From positions 248,001-312,000 of the forward strand of contig NZBA01000050.1 in assembly GCA_002686265.1 (NCBI GenBank): a stretch of 64,000 bases of DNA, read 5' to 3'. Under the pieces are notes generated by a model. The model was not told the origin of the DNA and did no database searches. It saw only the letters and a list, made by a program, of their open reading frames with translations. This DNA is from Planctomycetota bacterium (lineage in GTDB: Bacteria > Planctomycetota > UBA1135 > GCA-002686595). Positions 17,437-24,929 of this stretch are shown in pieces; within the stretch, counting starts at the first letter, position 1; each line of letters opens with the position of its first letter. The position numbers and the translations under genes were made by a program.

Positions 17437-17466
17437 TTGTGGAGGCCGCCCCCGCCCGCGGAGAAT
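17437..17466 (+). promoter_or_regulatory. Candidate promoter for a leaderless GH20 mRNA
   Basis: TTGTGG (17437-17442), an 18-base spacer, then GAGAAT (17461-17466), which lies six bases before the GTG start at 17473. The geometry would start transcription at about the first codon. The hexamers are only partial matches to TTGACA/TATAAT. Confidence 0.35.
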
Positions 17467-17472
17467 CGGGGC

Positions 17473-19347
17473 GTGGACGACCGCACCGACCCGCTCGATC
17501 TGCTCCTCCCCGTCCCCACCGAGGCGACGGGCGGGCCTGGGCTCTGGCTCCCTTCCCGCCCTCTTGGCGTCACCCTCGCCGCCGCGGCGGCGGTCGGTCC
17601 GGCCCTCGCACGCTTGGCTCGCGCCCTCGCGCCGCGTGGCGTCGCACTCGCCGGCGCCGACCCCGCGGGCGAGCTGCGGCTCGAGCTTCAGAGCGACCTC
17701 GAAGCGGAGGCCTACCGGCTTGATGTCACCCGGAGCGGTGCCCACATCCGGGGCGGCTCGGAAGCCGGCCTCTCCCACGGGCTCTCGACCCTCGCCCAGT
17801 GGACGACACTCTCGCGCCCCGCCGGCGAGCCGGCCCTTGCCGAGCTGCACCTGCGCGACGCGCCGACCTTCCCCGAGCGCGGCGCGCTCCTGGACGTCGC
17901 CCGCGGCCGCGTGCCCACGATGGAGGCACTCTTCGAGCTCGTCGAGAGCATGGCCGCCTGGAAGCTCAATCGCTTGCAGCTCTACATGGAGGCCAGCTTC
18001 GCCTACGCCGGGCACGAAGCGGTGTGGGCCGACAGCGCGCCCTTCACGGCGGCCGAGCTCACCGCCCTCGACGCCTTTTGTCGTGCGCGCCACATCGAGC
18101 TTGTACCCAACCAGCAGAGCCTCGGGCACATGCACAAGTGGCTCGTGCACCCCGATTACCGTGCGCTCGCCGAGTGTCCCGAGGGAGTCGAGCACCCCTT
18201 CAGCCGCGAACGCGAGCCCTTCAGCCTGACCCCCAACGATCCGCGCGTCCTCGACCTGCTCGGCGATCTCTACGACCAACTGCTGCCGTGCTTCACCAGC
18301 CGGGTCGTCAACGTGGGACTCGACGAGACCTTCGACATCGGTCGCGGTCGGTCGCGCCGGGCCTGCGCCGAGCACGGTCCCCACGGGCCCTACCTCGAGC
18401 ATCTCGTCGCGGTGGCGCGGCTCGTGGGCGAGCGCGGATTCCGCATGCAGTTCTGGGGCGACGTCGTGCTCGAGGACCCGGCCTGCCTGGAGCGCATTCC
18501 CGCCGGAAGCGAGGCGCTGGTCTGGGGCTACGAGGCCGACCATCCCTTCGACGAGCAGCTCCCCCACTTCGCGCGCACCGATCATCCCTTTCAGGTCTGC
18601 CCCGGCACGAGCAGTTGGAACAGCGTCACCGGCCGCGCCCGCAACGCCCTAGCCAACCTCGCGCGCTCCACGGATGCCGGGCGACGCCACGGTGCGCGCG
18701 GAGTCTTGATCACCGACTGGGGGGACCGCGGGCATCTCCAAGCCCCATGGGCCAGCACCCTGGGCTGGCTGTCGGGAGCCGCCTGCGCCTGGAACCCCGC
18801 GGCCGCCGCGCGCCTGTCCCTCGAGTCCCTGCCCGAGTTGCTCGACCGCCACGCCTTCGACGCCCCGCGCACCTCCCTCGGCCACATCGCCGTCGAGCTG
18901 GCCGACTTGCACCGCTCGGCGGGGGGCTCTGCGCGAAACGGGACGAGCCTGTTCTACCTGCTGGCCTTCGCTGACGAGCCCTTCCCCCACGCCGCCGTGG
19001 GGCCTCTCGATGACGCAGGCCTCGCTCGGGCGGAGGAGATCGCACGGGCCCTCGAAACCGAGCTCGCGGCCGCGCCGGAGACGACGCCGGGCGAGGCTCT
19101 GCTGCGGGCGGAGATGAGCTGGGCCGCGGCCTTCTCGGCGCTGGGCGCACGCCTCGGACGAGCCCGCCTGGCCGCCCCCGCGGGCGCACCCATCGAGGCT
19201 CTCCCGGCTCCCGTGCGAGGCGAGCTGGGCGCCGAACTGCGACGCCTGCTGGCCGAGCAGCGCGCACTCTGGCCGCGGCGCTCGCGGCCGGCGGGCCTCG
19301 ACGGCGCGCTCGCGCACCTCGTGCGCGTCGCCGGGCGCCTGGGTTAG
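17473..19347 (+). CDS. Glycoside hydrolase family 20, beta-N-acetylhexosaminidase
   Basis: 624-residue cytoplasmic-looking GH20 enzyme that removes terminal beta-linked GlcNAc/GalNAc by substrate-assisted catalysis. An N-terminal alpha/beta domain (to ~120, RGGSEAGLSHGLSTL) precedes the TIM barrel, which begins at FPERGALLDVARG and continues through MEASFAYAG. The catalytic Asp-Glu pair is D284-E285 in NVGLDETFDIGRG. FWGDVV and WGYEADHP fit the later barrel strands lined with aromatic sugar-binding residues. No signal peptide is visible. GTG 17473 is chosen over TTG 17422 because the extra N-terminus is unlike coding sequence and a promoter-like element ends six bases before it. It may act on peptidoglycan fragments or imported amino sugars. 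Confidence 0.85.
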   Translation: MDDRTDPLDLLLPVPTEATGGPGLWLPSRPLGVTLAAAAAVGPALARLARALAPRGVALAGADPAGELRLELQSDLEAEAYRLDVTRSGAHIRGGSEAGLSHGLSTLAQWTTLSRPAGEPALAELHLRDAPTFPERGALLDVARGRVPTMEALFELVESMAAWKLNRLQLYMEASFAYAGHEAVWADSAPFTAAELTALDAFCRARHIELVPNQQSLGHMHKWLVHPDYRALAECPEGVEHPFSREREPFSLTPNDPRVLDLLGDLYDQLLPCFTSRVVNVGLDETFDIGRGRSRRACAEHGPHGPYLEHLVAVARLVGERGFRMQFWGDVVLEDPACLERIPAGSEALVWGYEADHPFDEQLPHFARTDHPFQVCPGTSSWNSVTGRARNALANLARSTDAGRRHGARGVLITDWGDRGHLQAPWASTLGWLSGAACAWNPAAAARLSLESLPELLDRHAFDAPRTSLGHIAVELADLHRSAGGSARNGTSLFYLLAFADEPFPHAAVGPLDDAGLARAEEIARALETELAAAPETTPGEALLRAEMSWAAAFSALGARLGRARLAAPAGAPIEALPAPVRGELGAELRRLLAEQRALWPRRSRPAGLDGALAHLVRVAGRLG

Positions 19348-19598
19348 GGCGTGCCGCCGCCGTCCCTGCCGGCGAGGTAGGGCTTGTGGCAGGCGCGCGG
19401 CGCCCGGCAGTCCTCGGGGGCGACGATCTCCCCGTCGGGGCCGAGGGCCTGCAGGGTCTCGCCGCACCAGCAGTGCCGGCTGGCGTCCAGAAGGTCTTCC
19501 GTCGTCTGCGGCGGGCGGACTGAGAAGACCAGCTTCTTGCTGCGCAACTCGCGGCAGAAGGGGCTGATCCCAGCGGTGGGGCGCGGGAGCTCGCTCAC
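19344..19598 (-). CDS. Small cysteine-rich protein, function unknown
   Basis: 84 residues with five cysteines (C15, C43, C45, C64, C70) and a His between them (H42), a pattern suggesting a small metal-binding fold. The core SPFCRELRSKKLVF and HCWCGETLQALGPDG looks conserved rather than random, and I recall similar short proteins in other Gram-negative genomes without assigned function. GTG 19598 is chosen because GGAGG lies five bases upstream; TTG 19610 and GTG 19604 are in frame but sit on or before that SD. Its stop shares TTAG (19344-19347) with the GH20 gene. It lies 103 bases after the molybdenum-hydroxylase operon on the same strand and could be read from it. Confidence 0.65.
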   Translation of the reverse strand: MSELPRPTAGISPFCRELRSKKLVFSVRPPQTTEDLLDASRHCWCGETLQALGPDGEIVAPEDCRAPRACHKPYLAGRDGGGTP

Positions 19599-19701
19599 GG
19601 GCACCTCCAAGGGGTGGACGAGGAAGAAGGACGGAGTCGGCCCGCCGGCGGAGATACGGCCAGGTCCGCGGGCCCGTGAACGGAAAGGGGGTCGTCCGCC
19701 A

Positions 19702-20685
19702 TCAGGTCAAACTCCGTAGCGCCTTGCGCAGCAGGCCCTGAGCCAGGGGCACCTTGTAGGCGTTGTGCTCGAGGGGCTCGGCCTCCTCGAGGGCGTCGAG
19801 GGCAGCGCGCTGGAACAGTGCCTCGCCGGGCACCTGCCCGACCAGCAGGCGCTCGGTGCGCTCGCAGCGCCAGGGCACGGGAGCGACACCTCCCAGACAG
19901 ATCCGAGCGTGATGAATGCGTCCTCCGGTGACGCCGAGGGCCAGGGCCACCGAGGCCGAGGCGAAGTCAAAGGAGGCGCGCTCCTGGAACTTCAGGTAGG
20001 TCGAGCGCACGCCGTCCACAGGAGCCGGAACCTTCACCGAGGTGATCAACTCCCCCGCCGCCAGGGTCGTCTCGCGCGTGACGTCGCCCTCGCTCGGCAG
20101 AGTGAAGAGGTGCTCGACGACCTCGTCGCGCTCCCCGCCGCTCCCAGCGATCCGCACCCCCGCGTCCAGAGCGACCAGGGCCGGGGCCAGATCCGAGGGA
20201 TGAACGATGAAGGACGGCCCACCGCCCAGGATGGCGTTGCCGCGGTTGAGCCCGCCCTCCGCGAAGCACTCCTGCCCGCCCTTCTTGAGGCACACGGCGT
20301 GCTCGTTGCGGAAGTAGGGGCAGCGCGGGCGCTGACAGAGGTTGCCGCCGACGGTGGCCTGGGTCCGAATCTGCGGGCTGCCCACCGACCGGGCGGCCTC
20401 GGCCAAGGCCGTCCATGAGTTCAGCACGACCTCATCACGGGCGAGGTCCGCGAGCGTCGCCATGGCCCCCACGCGCAGACCGCCGTCCTCGGCGCCGACC
20501 TCGTCCAGCCCCCCGACCCCGCGCAGGCTGACCAGCATCTGCGGCTCGAGGAGATGCTCCTGCAATTCGCTCAAGAGGTCCTGGCCACCGGCGAGGGCGA
20601 CGGCCCGCTCTCGCGCCCCGGCCTCGGACAGAGCCTCGAGCGCCTCGGCGAGGCTCTCGGGTTGGAGCAAGTCGAAGGCCTTCAT
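19702..20685 (-). CDS. Molybdenum hydroxylase FAD subunit with extra Fe-S cysteine motif (PaoB-like)
   Basis: 327-residue FAD-binding medium subunit of the xanthine dehydrogenase family, passing electrons from the Fe-S subunit to FAD. FAD motifs are LAGGQDLL (31-38) and TVGGNL (111-116). Directly after these, C117, C122, C132 and C140 form the insertion CQRPRCPYFRNEHAVC...C. This resembles the loop that binds a [4Fe-4S] cluster in PaoB and 4-hydroxybenzoyl-CoA reductase beta subunits; cluster binding is inferred. ATG 20685 overlaps the Mo-subunit stop as ATGA, so the operon is translationally coupled. The enzyme probably oxidises aldehydes or N-heterocycles outside the cytoplasm. Confidence 0.88.
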   Translation of the reverse strand: MKAFDLLQPESLAEALEALSEAGARERAVALAGGQDLLSELQEHLLEPQMLVSLRGVGGLDEVGAEDGGLRVGAMATLADLARDEVVLNSWTALAEAARSVGSPQIRTQATVGGNLCQRPRCPYFRNEHAVCLKKGGQECFAEGGLNRGNAILGGGPSFIVHPSDLAPALVALDAGVRIAGSGGERDEVVEHLFTLPSEGDVTRETTLAAGELITSVKVPAPVDGVRSTYLKFQERASFDFASASVALALGVTGGRIHHARICLGGVAPVPWRCERTERLLVGQVPGEALFQRAALDALEEAEPLEHNAYKVPLAQGLLRKALRSLT

Positions 20686-22835
20686 CGGGACTCCTCCCCC
20701 CGCGCGCGCGTCAGCTCCGCCAACCCCTCGAGCACCTTGCCCGGGGTCAAGGGCAGGTCGCCGAGGCGCAGGCCGCAGGCGTTGTGGAGCGCGTTGGCGA
20801 TGGCCGCCGCGCCGGGAATGACGACCGCCTCGGCCATGCCGATCGGAGCGAGGCGCTCGTCGTCGTCGTCGATGATCGCCACCAGCTCCGGCATCTCCAG
20901 GGCACCGGCGATCTTGTAGTCCCCCAGGTTGTCGCTCAAGAGCAGGCCCAGATCGGGATCGATCAGGCGTTCCTCGAGCAGGGCGTAGGAGAGGGCCTGG
21001 ATCATGCCGCCGTTGATCTGGCTGCGTAGAGCCAGGCGGTTGAGTGGCAGGCCCACATCCTGGACGCAGACCATTTTCTCGACCCGCAGCCGGCCGGTCT
21101 CGAGGTCGACGCGCACGCGCGCCGCCTGGGCGCCGTGCACGCCGCTGGCCTGGAGGTGCTCGCGCCAGACGCCTCGGGCGGTAATCCCCTCGTCGGGGAG
21201 CGTCCGACAGGCATCGTTCCACGCCATCGAGGTCGCACCCGTGTGCACCTCGCCTTCCTCGAAAGCGATCCGCTCCGCGTCCACGCCCAAGACCGCGCCA
21301 AGGTGCGCCGCGAGGGCCAGACGCGCCTCGTGGGCGGCGTCCTTCACGGCGGGCGCCGCCGAGCCGGTCGTCACGCTACCCCCCGAGGCGTTCGCGCGCG
21401 GCAGGCGGTTGTCCCCCAGGCGCGCCTCGACTTGCCCCAGCTCAAGGCCCAGTTCCTCGGCGACGATCGCCGCCAGATAGGTGCGCACGCCGGTGCCCAG
21501 GTCCTGGCTCCCCATCGAGGAGGTCACGCCGCCGTCGCGCTCGATGCGCACCTCGCACTCGCAGGCGTTGGGCCGCCCCCCACCACCCCAGACCGAGACG
21601 CCGAAGCCGATGCCCACCGCTTCCAGGCCGTCCCCGCGCCCCGGGCGCGAGCGATGCGGATGGTCCGACCAGCCGATCTCGAGCCCGACGCGATCCAACT
21701 GCCGGTGATAGACGGGGTCGGCGAGGTTGCGCTTGCGAAACTCCAGCAGGTCGAAGCCGCCCGCGACCGCCAGCTCGTCCACCAAGGACTCCATCGCGAA
21801 GCTGGCCTGGGGATGGCCCGGAGCCCGCATGGCGCGGCTGGAGTCGGTGTGCGTGTACACCGACGCGCGCCGCGCGTGGACCTGGGCGACCTCGTAGATG
21901 TACGGCATGCTCGCCACGGCTCCGCCGCCGACGCCACCGTACATCTCCGACTCCGCCTCGAGGGCGAGGATCTCCCCGTCCGCGCTCACCCCTCCCCGCA
22001 GGCGCTGGCGGCTGCCGCTGCGGTTGCCCCCGGTGTGGAATTCATCGGATCGGGCGACGAGCAGGTGCACAGGCCGAGAGCACTGCTTGGAGAGCATGCA
22101 GGCGATGCGCCCGTGGATGTCGAGGGAGAACTTCGAGCCGAAGCCGCCGCCCATGTGGTGCACGATCGTGCGCACGTTGCGGGCGGGGATGTCGAGCACG
22201 CGCGCTGCGTCGCGCGCGATGCCGAAAGTGGCCTGAGTGGAGGCGTAGATGGTCGCCTCCTCGCCGCCGCGGTAGTCGCAGACGCAGCCGTGGGTCTCCA
22301 AGCAAACGTGGTGCTGGACCGGCAGAGTGTAGGTGGCCTCGACGACGGCGTGGCTGCGCGCGAGAGCCTGCGCGACCGCCTCGGCGTCACCGTCCTCGCC
22401 GCGTTCGCGCCGGTTGCCGCGGCGTGTGACACCGGGGGCGCCCGGAGCTAGGGCCTGCTCGCGGTCCACAGCCCAGGGCAACTCCTCGATCGTGAGCCGG
22501 ACCGAGCGGGCTGCGTCCTCGGCCTCCTCGGGGGTGCGGGCGGCGACGGCGGCCACGGGCTGGCCGAGGGTGCGGGTCATGCCCTCGTGGACGACGACAG
22601 CCGCCTCGACACCCGGCAAGGCGACAGCGGCGCTGAGGTCGACGGCGACCTCGGCCGAGGGCAATGGACAGCAAACGAGCCGCCCGTAGAGCATGTCGGG
22701 CAGGCGCACGTCGTGGGAGTAGCGGGCGCGACCGCTGACCTTGTCCGGACCGTCCACGCGCGGCAGGTCGTGGGCCAGAAGGCGCTGGCTCGAGCGCGGC
22801 TTCCAGGCCGGCCCCTCCGTTCGCGCGGAGGTCAT
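20682..22835 (-). CDS. Molybdenum hydroxylase large (molybdopterin-binding) subunit
   Basis: 717-residue catalytic subunit of the aldehyde oxidase/xanthine dehydrogenase superfamily, binding the Mo-pyranopterin cofactor and hydroxylating the substrate. It begins with the family's RVDGPDKVSGRARYSHD region. Cofactor-binding blocks are HHMGGGFGSKFSLD, SRAMRAPGHPQASFAMES and SSMGSQDLGTGVRTYLA, and the base Glu is in GMAEAVVIPGAAA. The length suits PaoC/YagR-type large subunits. ATG 22835 is fixed by a one-base overlap (TGATG) with the Fe-S gene stop. The order Fe-S, Mo, FAD differs from the Fe-S, FAD, Mo order of paoABC. No cofactor-insertion chaperone (PaoD/XdhC) is visible in the window. Confidence 0.9.
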   Translation of the reverse strand: MTSARTEGPAWKPRSSQRLLAHDLPRVDGPDKVSGRARYSHDVRLPDMLYGRLVCCPLPSAEVAVDLSAAVALPGVEAAVVVHEGMTRTLGQPVAAVAARTPEEAEDAARSVRLTIEELPWAVDREQALAPGAPGVTRRGNRRERGEDGDAEAVAQALARSHAVVEATYTLPVQHHVCLETHGCVCDYRGGEEATIYASTQATFGIARDAARVLDIPARNVRTIVHHMGGGFGSKFSLDIHGRIACMLSKQCSRPVHLLVARSDEFHTGGNRSGSRQRLRGGVSADGEILALEAESEMYGGVGGGAVASMPYIYEVAQVHARRASVYTHTDSSRAMRAPGHPQASFAMESLVDELAVAGGFDLLEFRKRNLADPVYHRQLDRVGLEIGWSDHPHRSRPGRGDGLEAVGIGFGVSVWGGGGRPNACECEVRIERDGGVTSSMGSQDLGTGVRTYLAAIVAEELGLELGQVEARLGDNRLPRANASGGSVTTGSAAPAVKDAAHEARLALAAHLGAVLGVDAERIAFEEGEVHTGATSMAWNDACRTLPDEGITARGVWREHLQASGVHGAQAARVRVDLETGRLRVEKMVCVQDVGLPLNRLALRSQINGGMIQALSYALLEERLIDPDLGLLLSDNLGDYKIAGALEMPELVAIIDDDDERLAPIGMAEAVVIPGAAAIANALHNACGLRLGDLPLTPGKVLEGLAELTRARGEESR

Positions 22836-23470
22836 CAGCGTCCTCCCCGCATGCGCCGGGCGGCTTCGAGTCCGGCCTGAAAGACGTGCGGGTAGGTGCC
22901 GCAACGGCACAGGTTGCCGGCGCAGCCCTCCCGGATCTGGTCCAGGGACGGATCGGCCTCGCGCGCGAGTGTGGCGGTCAGCGAGAGCGCGAAGCCCGGC
23001 GTGCAGAAACCGCACATCAGCCCGTCTTGGGCGCAGAGCTCCTCTTGCACGACGGAGAGGGTCTCCGAGTCTCCCAGCCCTTCCACCGTGGTCACCTCGC
23101 GGCCCACGGCAGAGAGGGCCAAGGTCAAGCAAGCGTTCGCTGGCTCGCCGTCGAGCAGCACGGTGCAGGCTCCGCAGCTGCCTCGCTCGCAGACGCTCTT
23201 GGTGCCAGTCAACTCCAAGCGGTCGCGCAGCGCGGAGAGCAGCGTCGTGCGCGGCTCGACCTCCAAGGTGTGTGCCCGTGCGTTGACCGACAGGGTGATC
23301 TCGACCGTCCCGCTCAAGACAGCGCCGGACGCGCGATGGGCGGGTGCCCCCTCGGTCGCTTGAAGCTGCGCGCCCAGAGCTCCTCCGGCGGCGACCCCCC
23401 CGGCGCCAGCCAGGAAGGTGCGCCTGGAGAGGGTGCGGCGCCTCGGATCGGAAGCCGGGTCGGGCGTCAT
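22835..23470 (-). CDS. Tat-exported [2Fe-2S] subunit of the molybdenum hydroxylase (PaoA-like)
   Basis: 211 residues. The N-terminus carries a twin-arginine signal (SRRTFL at 15-20, then a hydrophobic AGAGGVAAGGALGAQL), so the holoenzyme should be exported folded, as with PaoABC. The mature part has the two family [2Fe-2S] sites: a plant-ferredoxin-type cluster (C94, C99, C102, C114) and an alpha-helical cluster (C153, C156, C188, C190). ATG 23470 is chosen because it places the Tat motif at normal distance. The gene heads the three-gene operon. Electron acceptor and substrate are unknown; the closest functional analogy is periplasmic aldehyde oxidoreductase. Confidence 0.9.
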   Translation of the reverse strand: MTPDPASDPRRRTLSRRTFLAGAGGVAAGGALGAQLQATEGAPAHRASGAVLSGTVEITLSVNARAHTLEVEPRTTLLSALRDRLELTGTKSVCERGSCGACTVLLDGEPANACLTLALSAVGREVTTVEGLGDSETLSVVQEELCAQDGLMCGFCTPGFALSLTATLAREADPSLDQIREGCAGNLCRCGTYPHVFQAGLEAARRMRGGR

Positions 23471-23584
23471 GTTCGCTTTCTGCTCGTGTCTGTCCGGTTC
23501 GGCGGGGACGCGGTGCGGCACGCACGCGATGGGCCTGGATTGTAGGCGCGGCCGCTCACGGCCTCCAGGGGGCACGGGCGCGGG

Positions 23585-24187
23585 TCAATCGGGTCGCCGG
23601 TGCTCGTAGACCGTGCGCAGGAGAGCGGGGCCGCCGCCGGGCGGAGCGCTCTCGAACACCAGGCGCCCGTCCACGAGGCGCAGCAAGGTGCGCGAGCCGT
23701 CCAGGGAGGCGAGGGCGATCCCCGCCTCGTCCAGGCGCCCCGGACCCGAGGCCGTGCGCAGGCCCGACTCCGCCTGCGAGGCCCAGACGAGCTGATAGCG
23801 GTCGCCCTCGCGGTCGTAGGCCAAGAGGCCCTCCGCCTCCACCGGGCCTCCTTGCCGTTCGAAGCGCACCGACAGGCGCAACAGGCGTCCGCCGAGCAGG
23901 GCCTCGAGGCGGGCCGTGCCCCCCGTCGAGGTGAGGGAGCCGCCGTCATCCCGAAGAACCTCGCGGCGCACTCGCCACTCTCCCGCCAAGGAGGCCAGGG
24001 CGCGCTCGTTGGGATCGCGGACCAGGGGAGCGCCGCGCTCCACCGCCGCCTGCTCGTCGCCCGCCCCCCCCGCGAGGGCGGGAGCGGGGGGCGGAGCCAC
24101 GCAGGCCGCGCCCCCGCCGAGGCACGCGCCCGCGGCCAGCAGGTGCAGGGCGGGTGCCCATCGTCGGATGACTGCGCGGATGGTCAA
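23585..24187 (-). CDS. DUF1579-like lipoprotein
   Basis: 200 residues starting at TTG 24187, preceded by GAGG five bases upstream. The N-terminus is basic then hydrophobic, with a possible lipobox ending at C22 (LLAAGAC) and a second Cys in GGGAACVAPP, so a lipoprotein is likely. The mature domain (LASLAGEWRVRREVLRDDGG ... LLAYDREGDRYQLVWASQ ... GLRTASGPGRLDEAG) has the spaced W, G, Y and D pattern of the DUF1579 beta-barrel family. It is 114 bases upstream of the molybdenum-hydroxylase operon on the same strand and may share its transcript. No enzymatic residues are recognisable; function unknown. Confidence 0.65.
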   Translation of the reverse strand: MTIRAVIRRWAPALHLLAAGACLGGGAACVAPPPAPALAGGAGDEQAAVERGAPLVRDPNERALASLAGEWRVRREVLRDDGGSLTSTGGTARLEALLGGRLLRLSVRFERQGGPVEAEGLLAYDREGDRYQLVWASQAESGLRTASGPGRLDEAGIALASLDGSRTLLRLVDGRLVFESAPPGGGPALLRTVYEHRRPD

Positions 24188-24289
24188 GGTGTCCTCTGCG
24201 TGCGCCAGATTGCGTGTCGCACCCTCAACGGGTTCCTCCAGCGTAGCGCTTGGCGGCCGGCAGCCAAGCGTCGCAGCCGCCATCGCCGC

Positions 24290-24305
24290 CGGCACGGCAT
24301 TCGCA
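24290..24305 (+). promoter_or_regulatory. Candidate sigma-54 (-24/-12) promoter
   Basis: CGGCACGGCATTCGCA has GG and GC exactly ten bases apart and matches the TGGCACG-N4-TTGCA consensus at 6 of 7 and 4 of 5 positions. It lies 43 bases upstream of ATG 24348, with the SD between. Chance GG-N10-GC matches are common in GC-rich DNA, but this is the best seen in an intergenic region. Confidence 0.4.
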
Positions 24306-24347
24306 AGAGTGGGCGCGGCGCATCGACCCCAAACCGAGGACACTCCC

Positions 24348-24755
24348 ATGAACGCCCCCACCCTCTCCGTCCTGCTGGCCTCCCTCGCCCTGGCTCTCGC
24401 TCCTTCAGAAGCTCGCGCCGGCGGGGGCGTCTCGATCTCCTACCGCGGCGGCGGCCTCAGCGTCCAAGCCTCTCTGGGGCGTTCGGTACGCTCCTACGGC
24501 GGCTACCGCGCCTCGCGCCCCGCGCGACGTGTCTGGGTCCCCGGCCACCACGAGCTCGTCCAACGGCGCCACTGGATTCCTGGCCCGACGCGCCAGGTGT
24601 GGGTTCCCGCCCCGCGGCAGGTGGTCTACGACGCCTGCGGGCGCCCGCGCACGGTGCTCGTCTCCGGCGGACACTGGGAGACGGTGACCGATCCGGGACA
24701 CTTCGAGGTGCGCCATGTCCAGGTCTGGCGACGGGGAGCCTGGCGCTTCGGTTGA
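24348..24755 (+). CDS. Small exported protein with WVPGH-type repeats
   Basis: 135 residues: a clear Sec signal peptide (MNAPTLSVLLASLALALAPS, cleavage after SEARA), a Gly/Ser/Tyr/Arg-rich segment to ~55, then four aromatic repeats of the VWVPGHHE / HWIPGP / VWVPAPRQ / GGHWETVTDPGHFE type. Such YxW-PGHW repeats occur in many small secreted Gram-negative proteins of unknown role and may form a beta-structured surface or periplasmic protein. The protein is basic. ATG 24348 has a strong SD (GAGGA seven bases upstream) and a candidate sigma-54 promoter at 24290-24305, so its expression may be inducible. Confidence 0.75.
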   Translation: MNAPTLSVLLASLALALAPSEARAGGGVSISYRGGGLSVQASLGRSVRSYGGYRASRPARRVWVPGHHELVQRRHWIPGPTRQVWVPAPRQVVYDACGRPRTVLVSGGHWETVTDPGHFEVRHVQVWRRGAWRFG

Positions 24756-24801
24756 TGCGTGAACGAAGGGCCGGAACTCGTGGATGGGGCCCGGCCCGAC
24801 G

Positions 24802-24831
24802 AGCCCCCGCGACGCTTGCGTCGCGGGGGCT
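24802..24831. terminator. Perfect 14-bp stem bidirectional terminator-like hairpin
   Basis: Fourteen bases AGCCCCCGCGACGC and their exact complement flank a TT loop. It lies in the 174-base gap between convergent genes ending at 24755 (+) and 24930 (-). The symmetry and position fit a bidirectional terminator, although no T-tract follows on either strand. Confidence 0.55.
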
Positions 24832-24929
24832 ACTCAGGTTGGGGCCGGAGCTCGCGGACGGAGGACGAGGGGGAGTCGCTTGCGGCCTCCTCCGACCCCC
24901 TGGTGCGCGTTCTCAGAGACTACGCGAGC

